Of a stretch of 64,000 bases of DNA, positions 30,571 through 38,171 are shown one piece after another. A program made the position numbers and the translations under genes. Every line of letters starts with the position of its first letter. Position 1 is the first letter of the stretch. The notes beneath the pieces are model-generated. The model saw only the letters and a list, made by a program, of their open reading frames with translations. It was not told the origin of the DNA and did not search any database. The stretch comes from Janthinobacterium sp. FW305-129 (GTDB lineage: Bacteria > Pseudomonadota > Gammaproteobacteria > Burkholderiales > Burkholderiaceae_D): contig NZ_JACYMM010000006.1 in the NCBI RefSeq assembly GCF_020858115.1, forward strand, positions 248,001 to 312,000, read 5' to 3'.

Positions 30571-32655
30571 GTGAATCGCTATCTCTTGAGCAGTCTGACC
30601 CTGACCCTGTTGGCTGCGTTTGCCGATGCCGCCGAACCCGCATCCGCCGTGGCCGCCCCGACCGTGGCGCCCAGTGTCGCACCTTCCGCGCCTGCCGCCG
30701 CCGGCATCGTTTCCGGCATCGACGTGCAGTACATCGACCCTGCCGTGCGCGTGCAGGACGATTTCTTTACCCATTTGAATGGCAAGTGGCTGGCCACGGC
30801 CGAAATTCCCGCCGACAAGTCGAGCTGGGGCTCGTTCGCCAAGCTGCGCGATGACACGACGCCGCAATTGCGCGGCATCATCGAAGCCACGCAACAGGAC
30901 AAGACCAAGAAGGCCGGTTCCGAAGCGCAAAAGATTGCCGACCTGTACGCCAGCTACATGGATGAAGCCAAGCTCGACGCGCTGGGCACGAAGCCGCTGG
31001 CCGGCGAACTGAACCGCATCCGCTCGCTGCGCGACAAGAAGGGCGTGCCCGCCCTGATCGCCCACCTGAGCCAGGCGCGCGTGTCGACCCCGTACGCCGT
31101 CTACGTGGGCCAGGATGCGCGCGCCTCGACGAAATATGCGGCTTACGTGAGCCAAAGCGGCCTGGGCATGCCCGACCGCGACTACTACCTGGAAGCCAAG
31201 CAGGCTGGCGTCAAGGAAAAATACCAGGCGCACGTGGAAAAGATGCTGGCCATGGCCGGCGACAAGAACGCCGCCGCCCGCGCCAAGGCCGTTGTCGCCC
31301 TGGAAACATCGCTGGCCGAAGTGCAATGGACCAAGGTCGAGAACCGCGACCCCGTGAAACGCTACAACAAGACCGACATCACCAAGCTGAACGACCTGAC
31401 CCCCGGTTACGACCTGAAGTCGGGCCTGGCCGCCCTGGGCATTGCCAACAAGGTCGATTACGTCATCGTCAACCAGCCCAGTTACCTGGCCGGCTACAAC
31501 AAGGTGCTGGCCGCGACCGACCTGGACACCCTGAAAGCCTACTTCGAATGGCAGTTGCTGAACAGCTATGCCAGCTACCTGTCGAAAAACTTCGTCGACG
31601 AGAGCTTTGCCTTCTATGGCACGGTACTCAGCGGCGTGACGGAAAACCAGCCGCGCTGGAAGCGTGGCGTAGGCGCCGTCGAACTCGTGCTGGGCGAAGC
31701 CGTCGGCAAACTGTACGTGGCGCAATATTTCCCGGCTGAGCGCAAGGCGCACATGCAGGAACTGGTGAAAAACGTGCTGGCCGCCTACAAGGACAGCATC
31801 GACACGCTGGACTGGATGAGCCCGGAAACCAAGAAGGAAGCGCAAGCCAAGCTGGCCAAGTTCACGCCGAAGATCGCGTATCCGAACAAATGGCGCGATT
31901 ACACGAAGCTGCAAATCGTGCAGGGCGACCTGGTGGGCAACATAATGCGCGCGGCCAATTTCGCTTCCGCGCGCCAGGTGGCCAAGCTCGGTAAACCGAT
32001 CGACCGCGAAGAGTGGGGTATGACGCCGCAAACGGTGAACGCCTATTACAGCTCGACGATGAATGAAATCGTCTTCCCTGCCTCCATCCTGCAGCCGCCG
32101 TTTTTTGACGCCAACGCGGACGACGCCGTCAATTATGGCGCCATCGGCGCCGTCATCGGCCATGAAATCAGCCACGGCTTCGACGACAAGGGCAGCCAGT
32201 CCGATGGCGATGGCAACCTGCGCGACTGGTGGACCCCGGCCGACCGCAAGAACTTCGCGGCCAAGGCCGACGCGCTGACCAAGCAATACGACGGCTACAG
32301 CCCATTGCCTGGCTACAATGTCAACGGCGCGCTGACCCTGGGCGAGAACATCGCCGACAACTCGGGCGTGGCGATCGCTTATAAAGCCTATAAAATCTCG
32401 CTGGGCGGCAAGCCGGCGCCCGTGCTGGACGGCCTCACGGGCGACCAGCGCTTCTACATGGGCTTTGGCCAGGTGTGGCGCAGCAAGATGCGCGAAGCGC
32501 AGCAGATCGTGCAGATCAAGACCGACCCCCATTCGCCGGGCCAGTACCGCGCCAACGGCACCATGGTCAACCAGCCTGGCTTCTATGAAGCGTTTGGCGT
32601 GAAACCGGGCGACAAGATGTATGTTGCCCCGGAAAACCGCGTGATCATCTGGTAA
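30571..32655 (+). CDS. M13-family zinc metallopeptidase, copy 1
   Basis: M13 (neprilysin/PepO-type) enzymes cut oligopeptides in the periplasm. The 694-residue product has a signal peptide (to about residue 21), an Ala- and Pro-rich linker, the M13 N-terminal domain and the catalytic core with zinc-binding HEISH at 531-535, then GENIADNSG holding the third ligand. The GTG start at 30571 has AAGGAC upstream. It is followed by a terminator and then by a close paralogue, so the pair arose by tandem duplication. Confidence 0.93.
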   Translation: MNRYLLSSLTLTLLAAFADAAEPASAVAAPTVAPSVAPSAPAAAGIVSGIDVQYIDPAVRVQDDFFTHLNGKWLATAEIPADKSSWGSFAKLRDDTTPQLRGIIEATQQDKTKKAGSEAQKIADLYASYMDEAKLDALGTKPLAGELNRIRSLRDKKGVPALIAHLSQARVSTPYAVYVGQDARASTKYAAYVSQSGLGMPDRDYYLEAKQAGVKEKYQAHVEKMLAMAGDKNAAARAKAVVALETSLAEVQWTKVENRDPVKRYNKTDITKLNDLTPGYDLKSGLAALGIANKVDYVIVNQPSYLAGYNKVLAATDLDTLKAYFEWQLLNSYASYLSKNFVDESFAFYGTVLSGVTENQPRWKRGVGAVELVLGEAVGKLYVAQYFPAERKAHMQELVKNVLAAYKDSIDTLDWMSPETKKEAQAKLAKFTPKIAYPNKWRDYTKLQIVQGDLVGNIMRAANFASARQVAKLGKPIDREEWGMTPQTVNAYYSSTMNEIVFPASILQPPFFDANADDAVNYGAIGAVIGHEISHGFDDKGSQSDGDGNLRDWWTPADRKNFAAKADALTKQYDGYSPLPGYNVNGALTLGENIADNSGVAIAYKAYKISLGGKPAPVLDGLTGDQRFYMGFGQVWRSKMREAQQIVQIKTDPHSPGQYRANGTMVNQPGFYEAFGVKPGDKMYVAPENRVIIW

Positions 32656-32698
32656 TCACGTGCACGTCGTCGTAGAAAACGTACTACTGTAACAACAG

Positions 32699-32726
32699 AA
32701 AGGACCACCTCGCGTGGTCTTTTTTG
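32699..32726 (+). terminator. Terminator between the two M13 peptidase genes
   Basis: GACCAC, a five-base loop and GTGGTC, followed by six T, lie 48 bases beyond the first peptidase stop. The second gene therefore needs its own promoter. Confidence 0.88.
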
Positions 32727-32843
32727 CATTCTGGCCAAAGTTCTTTCTGTCGTTTCGGCCGGTATGCTACAGTCAAAAACCGGGCCAGAAGCCTTGGGCC
32801 TTCTGACCCTTATATTTCACACAATACAATATAGAGGACAACC

Positions 32844-34913
32844 GTGAATCGTTATTTGTTAAGTGCATTGACCCTGAGTTTGCTGGCCGGCGTGTCCGGC
32901 ATGGCTGGCGCCGCTGATAGCGCCAAGAAGGCCGCTCCCGCCACCGCCGTCGCGGCCGCCGCACTGACCTCCGGCATCGCCGTCGAATACGTCGACCCTG
33001 CCGTGCGCGCGCAGGACGACCTGTTCCAGCACCTGAATGGCAAATGGCTGGCGGAAACCGTCATTCCTGCCGACAAGTCGAGCTGGGGCAGCTTTGCCAA
33101 GCTGGCCGACGATACACAAACGCAGCTGCGCGGCATCGTCGAAGGCGCTGCCGCCGACAAGGCCCGCGCGGCCGGTTCGAATGCCCAGAAAATCGGTGAT
33201 TTTTATAACAGCTTCATGGATGAAGCCAAGCTGGAAAGCCTGGGCCTGACGCCCTTGAACGCGGAGCTGGCGAAGATCGCCGCGCTGCAGGACAAGGCGG
33301 AGTTGCCTGCCGTGATCGCCCACTTCAGCAAGCTGGGCGTGACCTCGCCGTACGACTTCGGCATCCACCAGGACGCCAAGGATTCCACCAAATACGTGGC
33401 CGACATCGTGCAAAGCGGCCTGGGCCTGCCTGACCGCGACTATTACCTGGAAGCAGGCAAGGCCGACACGCGCGCCAAATACCTGGCCCACGTGGAAAAA
33501 ATGCTCAGCCTGGCCGGCGACGCGAACGCAGCCGCGAATGCGAAAGCCATCGTGGCCCTGGAAACGGAACTGGCCAAGGCGCAATGGAGCAATGTGCAGA
33601 ACCGCGATCCCGTCAAAACCTACAACAAAGTGGAACTGGCGAAACTGGCGGAAGTGGCGCCAGGCTACGACTGGGCCCGCTATCTGAAGGACACGGGCAT
33701 CGCCGGCAAGGTCAATTATGTGATTGTCAGCCAGCCCAGCTACCTGAAAGGCTTTGCCGAGATCGCCAACAAGACGCCGCTGGAAACGTGGAAAGCGTAC
33801 TTCCAGTGGCACTTGCTGCACGCCAACGCCGGCTACCTGCCGAAAGCGTATGTCGATGAAAACTTTGCGTTCTATGGCACCACCCTGACGGGCGTGACGG
33901 AAATGCGTCCGCGCTGGAAGCGTGGCGTGGGTGCCGTCGAAGGCGCGCTGGGCGAAGCCGTGGGCCAATTGTACGTCGAGCAATACTTCCCGGCCGAGCG
34001 CAAGGTGCGCATGGAAGCGCTGGTGAAAAACCTGATGACGGCCTACAAGCAAAGCATCGACAAGCTCGACTGGATGAGCCCTGTCACCAAGAAACAGGCG
34101 CAAATCAAGCTGGCCAAGTTCACCACCAAGATCGGCTATCCGAACAAATGGCGCGATTACTCGGGTCTGACGGTGGCGCCCGACGATTTGATCGGCAACA
34201 TCCAGCGTTCGCACTTGCTCAACTACAACCGTGAATTGAACAAGCTGGGCCAGCCCATCGACCGCGACGAGTGGGGCATGACGCCACAGACCGTGAACGC
34301 CTATTACAATCCGGAACTGAACGAAATCGTCTTCCCGGCCGCCATTTTGCAGGCACCGTTCTTCGACGCCAATGCGGACGACGCCGTCAACTACGGCGCC
34401 ATCGGCGGCGTGATCGGCCATGAAATCAGCCACGGCTTCGACGACCAGGGCGCCCAGTACGACGGCGACGGCAACCTGCGCGACTGGTGGACCAAGGCCG
34501 ACCATAAAAACTTCGCCAAGAAAACCAAGCAACTGGTGGCGCAGTACAACAGCTTCAGCCCCGTCAAGGGCCACTTCGTCAACGGCGAACTGACCCTGGG
34601 CGAAAACATCGCCGACAATTCCGGTGTGGCGATCGCGTACAAAGCGTACAAGTTGTCGCTCAATGGCAAGAAAGCGCCCGTCATCGACGGTTTCACGGGC
34701 GAACAGCGTTTCTATGCGGGCTTTGCCCAGGTATGGCGCATGAAGATGCGCGAAGCCCAGCAACTGGTCTTGCTGAAAACGGACCCGCACTCGCCAGGCC
34801 AGTTCCGCGCCAACGGCACCATGCGCAACCAGCCAGGCTTCTATCAAGCCTTCGACGTGAAGCCGGGCGACAAGATGTATCTGCCACCGAAAGACCGCGT
34901 CATCATGTGGTAA
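32844..34913 (+). CDS. M13-family zinc metallopeptidase, copy 2
   Basis: This 689-residue paralogue of the preceding gene also uses a GTG start (GAGGAC upstream) and has a signal peptide ending near GAADS. The zinc motif HEISH is at 526-530, with GENIADNSG later. Alignment by eye shows strong conservation throughout the catalytic half, with more divergence in the N-terminal 60 residues. Its own terminator follows. It probably differs from copy 1 in substrate or expression, which the sequence does not reveal. Confidence 0.93.
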   Translation: MNRYLLSALTLSLLAGVSGMAGAADSAKKAAPATAVAAAALTSGIAVEYVDPAVRAQDDLFQHLNGKWLAETVIPADKSSWGSFAKLADDTQTQLRGIVEGAAADKARAAGSNAQKIGDFYNSFMDEAKLESLGLTPLNAELAKIAALQDKAELPAVIAHFSKLGVTSPYDFGIHQDAKDSTKYVADIVQSGLGLPDRDYYLEAGKADTRAKYLAHVEKMLSLAGDANAAANAKAIVALETELAKAQWSNVQNRDPVKTYNKVELAKLAEVAPGYDWARYLKDTGIAGKVNYVIVSQPSYLKGFAEIANKTPLETWKAYFQWHLLHANAGYLPKAYVDENFAFYGTTLTGVTEMRPRWKRGVGAVEGALGEAVGQLYVEQYFPAERKVRMEALVKNLMTAYKQSIDKLDWMSPVTKKQAQIKLAKFTTKIGYPNKWRDYSGLTVAPDDLIGNIQRSHLLNYNRELNKLGQPIDRDEWGMTPQTVNAYYNPELNEIVFPAAILQAPFFDANADDAVNYGAIGGVIGHEISHGFDDQGAQYDGDGNLRDWWTKADHKNFAKKTKQLVAQYNSFSPVKGHFVNGELTLGENIADNSGVAIAYKAYKLSLNGKKAPVIDGFTGEQRFYAGFAQVWRMKMREAQQLVLLKTDPHSPGQFRANGTMRNQPGFYQAFDVKPGDKMYLPPKDRVIMW

Positions 34914-34940
34914 GACGGCTGTTCCAGGCATCAGTTGCCA

Positions 34941-34970
34941 GCCGCACCGCGCAAGCAGTGCGGTTTTTTT
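34941..34970 (+). terminator. Terminator after the second M13 gene
   Basis: CCGCAC, a loop and GTGCGG are followed by seven T, 28 bases past the stop. Confidence 0.85.
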
Positions 34971-35001
34971 ACGTCGTGTGATCTGGCGCAAACTGCGGGC
35001 G

Positions 35002-35027
35002 AAAAAAAACCGCCCCAACGGGCGGTT
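35002..35027 (-). terminator. Terminator of the cytochrome c gene
   Basis: On the minus strand ACCGCCC, a four-base loop and GGGCGGT are followed by eight T (in total). The structure lies 24 bases beyond the cytochrome stop. Confidence 0.88.
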
Positions 35028-35050
35028 CCTCGATACTGGTGCTGCGCGGC

Positions 35051-35614
35051 TTACTTGGCAGGCTCGGCTGCTGGTGCGGCGGCGCCGTCAGCGGCTGCGG
35101 CCGGTGCCGGCACTTCCGGTTCCTTGAACTTGCCGCCCGACGCGTTGGCGATATAGACGACGGCGCGCGCCACTTCCACATCGTCGAGGTCGGGATTGCC
35201 GCCCTTGGCCGGCATCGCGCGCAAGCCTTCGATGGCGTGTTTCAGAACCGTATCGTAGCCCTGGGCCAGGCGGGCCGACCAGCTGCCCGCATCGCCAAAT
35301 TTCGGTGCACCGGCCACGCCGGCGCCATGGCACGCCACGCAGGTCGCCGTGTACACGGCTTCGCCGCTTTGCAGCACTTTCGGACCGCTGGCATCCTTGA
35401 AGGTAAAGCCGGCATTGGCCACGGGGCTCAGGCGCTCGGCAATGGCTTCCGGCGACTGGCTGTCCGTCCCGGCGCCCGTCAGTTTTTGTGCCGTGACGAA
35501 CTGCACCAGCAGGATGATGCCGATGACGGTGACGAGGAAGAAGCCTGCTACGGCGGCAAGCAATTGTTTAGGCGTTTTGATCGCTGATTGTTGTTCGTTA
35601 TGTGCGTCGCTCAT
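35051..35614 (-). CDS. Membrane-anchored c-type cytochrome (c5-like)
   Basis: The 187-residue protein has a cytoplasmic N-terminus, one transmembrane helix (about 22-42, LLAAVAGFFLVTVIGIILLV) and a periplasmic heme domain with CVACH and an axial Met in AMPAKGGNPD. This is the c5/c4 single-heme layout; the Ala/Pro-rich tail is low complexity. Such cytochromes pass electrons to terminal oxidases. The start at 35614 (MSDAHNEQQ) has AAGGAC upstream; the frame is open 32 codons further. A TTTACAT-N6-ATGTAAA palindrome is upstream. Confidence 0.9.
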   Translation of the reverse strand: MSDAHNEQQSAIKTPKQLLAAVAGFFLVTVIGIILLVQFVTAQKLTGAGTDSQSPEAIAERLSPVANAGFTFKDASGPKVLQSGEAVYTATCVACHGAGVAGAPKFGDAGSWSARLAQGYDTVLKHAIEGLRAMPAKGGNPDLDDVEVARAVVYIANASGGKFKEPEVPAPAAAADGAAAPAAEPAK

Positions 35615-35662
35615 GATGTCCTTAGTCCAGATTTGAAACTGATGGCCGTGTAAGGTAGCATT

Positions 35663-35682
35663 TTTACATGCTTGTATGTAAA
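35663..35682. promoter_or_regulatory. Perfect inverted repeat upstream of the cytochrome gene
   Basis: TTTACAT, six bases and ATGTAAA form a perfect 7+7 inverted repeat 49 bases upstream of the cytochrome start and 131 bases before the tRNA. It looks like an operator for a dimeric regulator. I do not recognize the cognate factor. Confidence 0.5.
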
Positions 35683-35813
35683 CCTTTATGAAACCCACAA
35701 TTATAGGCACAAAAATTGAGCAGTGACATGCAATTGCCGACGATACGACAGTTTCCGTAGACGTAGGTAAAGAAAAACGGTATCCTTCGCATCACTTCAG
35801 AAATTCCCCCTAC

Positions 35814-35889
35814 GCGGCTGTAGCTCAGTGGATAGAGTATTGGCCTCCGAAGCCAAGGGTCGTGGGTTCGATCCCCGCCAGCCGCACCA
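35814..35889 (+). tRNA. tRNA-Arg, anticodon CCG
   Basis: The 76-base sequence folds as a tRNA: acceptor GCGGCTG pairs with CAGCCGC, the D arm has AGCTCAGTGGATAGAGT, the anticodon stem TTGGC/GCCAA encloses loop CTCCGAA (anticodon CCG), and the T arm has GGTTCGATCC. CCA is encoded. It reads the arginine codon CGG. A gene of foreign composition follows it. Confidence 0.95.
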
Positions 35890-36050
35890 GACAAACCAAG
35901 ACCTTGTGTTTTCCTTCCGAGTTCTTGCTGTTCATTGATTAATACTTTACATGGTTAGCCATATTCGTGGATGTACGCGACCTGCGCCATGATGTATCTT
36001 TCATGTAGTGATACCTTATTCTTCTATATTCAAGCAAAGAGCCACTGCAA

Positions 36051-37721
36051 ATGATCCTCGAGCTACCGCTGGTCGAATCACTGACGGTTGAATTCAAGAG
36101 TGACCGTAAGCGCTTACCTGATCGTGAGCTTGTTGAAGCGGTCATTTGCCTTGCGAATGCCGAGGGTGGACAGTTATGGCTAGGAGTAGAGGATGATGGC
36201 ACCCCGACTGGATTACACGTAGAACGTTTGGAACTGACGGGGCTAGCGGGGCTTATCGCGGCCCGTACATCACCTTCCTTGGCGGTCAATTTCAAGGCTG
36301 TCATCGTGGGTGAGGTTCGTGTCGCGTGTATCTTTGTTCCCAAGGCCCATGGTGAGGTAGCAACTACTTCTGGTACTTATCTCCGGCGCCGGATCAAGGC
36401 TGATGGACAGCCTGAATGTGTGGCCATGTTGCCGCATGATCGTGCCAGCCGGATCAGCAGCTTTGGTTTGATGGATGCTTCAGCACGAATAGTCGCAGGG
36501 GCATCCTTGAGCGATCTCGATCCATTGGAACGCGAGCGCTTGCGTCAGAGCGTGCAGCAATATGGTGGTGACCGTGTGTTGCTGGAACTTGATGATGAAG
36601 CGCTTGATGGCGCCTTGGGGCTCACTTCGCGCTTGAGTGATGGCAGCCGGGCACCGACTTTGGCTGGCCTCCTGCTCATTGGCCGGGATACGGCATTGAA
36701 CGAGTTGGTTCCCACACATGAATTTGCTTTTCAGGTGTTGGCGCGCGAAGCCGTGACGTTTAATGAATTCCGCCGCTTCCCTTTGCTAAAAGCGTTAGAT
36801 TGGCTGGAAACGAATTTCCGTCCTTATAACCCCGAACGGGAGATTCAAGTTGATCTCTTTCGTGTCCCGGTACCCAAAGTAGATTTTGGTGCCTTTCGAG
36901 AGGCTGTTGCAAATGCCTTGGTGCATCGTGATTATCATCGCTTGGGCGCAGTGCATGTTCGTATGGATGATGATGGATTGACGATCAGTAATCCAGGCGG
37001 TCTGGTGGATGGCGTCACCTTGGCAAATCTATTAACGACCGAGCCGCGACCGCGCAATCGAGCCTTGGCCGATGCCATGAAACGCATAGGCTTGGTTGAG
37101 CGTTCTGGTCGTGGCGTAGATAAAATTTATCGGGGACTGCTACGCTTTGGACGATCCGAGCCAGATTATCGCCGCACTGATAGCACCAACGTTGTTTTGC
37201 GTTTGGATACGAGGGATGGGGATGAAGCATTCCTGAAGCGTGTGATTGAAGAAGAAGGGCGTCGCGGTGGTGAGTTACCGATAGATAGCCTTATCGCCTT
37301 GGCCGCATTGCGTGGTATGAAGCGCATGACAACGGAGGAACTGGCGTTGCATATTCAGCGGGAAGCTGCTCAAGCCAAACGCACACTCGAGGCACTTGTT
37401 GAGGCCGGATTGGCACAGGCACATGGTACGGCCCGTGGTCGGACGTACACTTTGGCCGCTGGCTTGTACCGTGCTGAAGGTGATAAAGCCGCTTATACAC
37501 GGCAAATGGGATTCAGCGGCCTTCAGCAGGAGCAAATGGTTTTGAGCTATGTACAGCAACATGGTTCGGTGCGGCGTGCCGAGGTGGCTGAGCTATGCCG
37601 CTTGACTTCGCTGCAGGCGAAAAATTTGCTGAAGCGCTTGCGGGAGTCTGGGCAGCTCCTGCAGCGGGGGGAACGCCGTACCGCATATTATGTGCCAAAT
37701 GATGGAGCGACATCGCTTTGA
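36051..37721 (+). CDS. AlbA_2/Schlafen-type ATP-binding regulator (probable acquired gene)
   Basis: The 556-residue protein begins with an AlbA_2 (Schlafen AlbA) domain (about 8-130: VEFKSDRKRLPDRELVEAVICLAN, LWLGVEDDG), then a GHKL-like HATPase_c_4 domain (about 280-370: FREAVANALVHRDYH, ISNPGGLVDG, GRGVDKIYRGL), and a C-terminal winged-helix part (about 400-550). Proteins of this type are DNA-binding regulators often found on islands and near defence genes. The GC content is clearly lower than in all neighbours. It sits right after tRNA-Arg, which suggests insertion there. Confidence 0.85.
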   Translation: MILELPLVESLTVEFKSDRKRLPDRELVEAVICLANAEGGQLWLGVEDDGTPTGLHVERLELTGLAGLIAARTSPSLAVNFKAVIVGEVRVACIFVPKAHGEVATTSGTYLRRRIKADGQPECVAMLPHDRASRISSFGLMDASARIVAGASLSDLDPLERERLRQSVQQYGGDRVLLELDDEALDGALGLTSRLSDGSRAPTLAGLLLIGRDTALNELVPTHEFAFQVLAREAVTFNEFRRFPLLKALDWLETNFRPYNPEREIQVDLFRVPVPKVDFGAFREAVANALVHRDYHRLGAVHVRMDDDGLTISNPGGLVDGVTLANLLTTEPRPRNRALADAMKRIGLVERSGRGVDKIYRGLLRFGRSEPDYRRTDSTNVVLRLDTRDGDEAFLKRVIEEEGRRGGELPIDSLIALAALRGMKRMTTEELALHIQREAAQAKRTLEALVEAGLAQAHGTARGRTYTLAAGLYRAEGDKAAYTRQMGFSGLQQEQMVLSYVQQHGSVRRAEVAELCRLTSLQAKNLLKRLRESGQLLQRGERRTAYYVPNDGATSL

Positions 37722-38037
37722 TGGTTTTGGGTTTTTTTGGATATTTTTGGACATCTTTGGACATCTTTGGATATCAGTGTGTGATTTCAGCTGATTGACC
37801 TGCACAGTAACCCAAACGACTACCCAGGCCGTTTTGGGTTGATGAGTACTGCGCCCATGTCAATAATGTCTGCACCGCCGCCTCCGACGAGGCCCGATTC
37901 TGGCCTGTGACAAGGCACCATCCGTCAGTACCCATCCGTCAGATACCAGGCCCATTCGGCGCCCATCCAGCAATGACTGTCGTTTTCCAGGACGCCCCTG
38001 CCGTTGTCGCTTCACACCCTCCAAAGTCCCTCCATCG
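37722..38037. other. Gap between the AlbA_2 gene and the arabinoside locus
   Basis: It starts with a 10-base tandem repeat (37732-37776), then a GC-normal stretch without a convincing gene. The last part leads into the first operator-promoter at 38038. No tRNA 3'-end duplicate that would mark an integration end is visible. Confidence 0.45.
37732..37776. repeat. Short tandem repeat, 10-base unit
   Basis: Four direct copies of a 10-base unit of the form YATCTTTGGA (two exact CATCTTTGGA and two TTT variants) follow the AlbA_2 gene by 10 bases. The run is AT-rich like that gene. Confidence 0.75.
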
Positions 38038-38106
38038 CCGATATCGAAATTGATATCGAAACTGCGGAAAAATTGATTGGAGAGATTATCGTCCAGCCCC
38101 TAAGAT
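38038..38106 (+). promoter_or_regulatory. Operator-promoter A, TonB receptor unit
   Basis: A 21-base inverted-repeat element (38038-38058, CCGATATCG-AAAT-TGATATCG) is followed 15 bases later by TTGATTGGAG (38073-38082). The latter overlaps a -35 (TTGGAG, 38077-38082), and TAAGAT (38101-38106) is the -10 with an 18-base spacer. The repeat centre is about 65 bases before the likely transcription start, the classic LysR recognition position. The mRNA leader would be about 60 bases. Confidence 0.75.
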
Positions 38107-38171
38107 AAACGCCGAGCATGCGCACGACATGCAAGCGACATAAAAAATATCAATACAATATCTGGAGATTC

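Noticed and set aside
37732..37776. CRISPR-like array
   Set aside because: The repeats are 10 bases and contiguous, without spacers, and no cas gene is near.
35864..38037. Attachment-site duplicate of the tRNA-Arg 3' end
   Set aside because: I looked for a second copy of the T-arm and acceptor sequence after the AlbA_2 gene and saw none, so a full integrative element is not supported.
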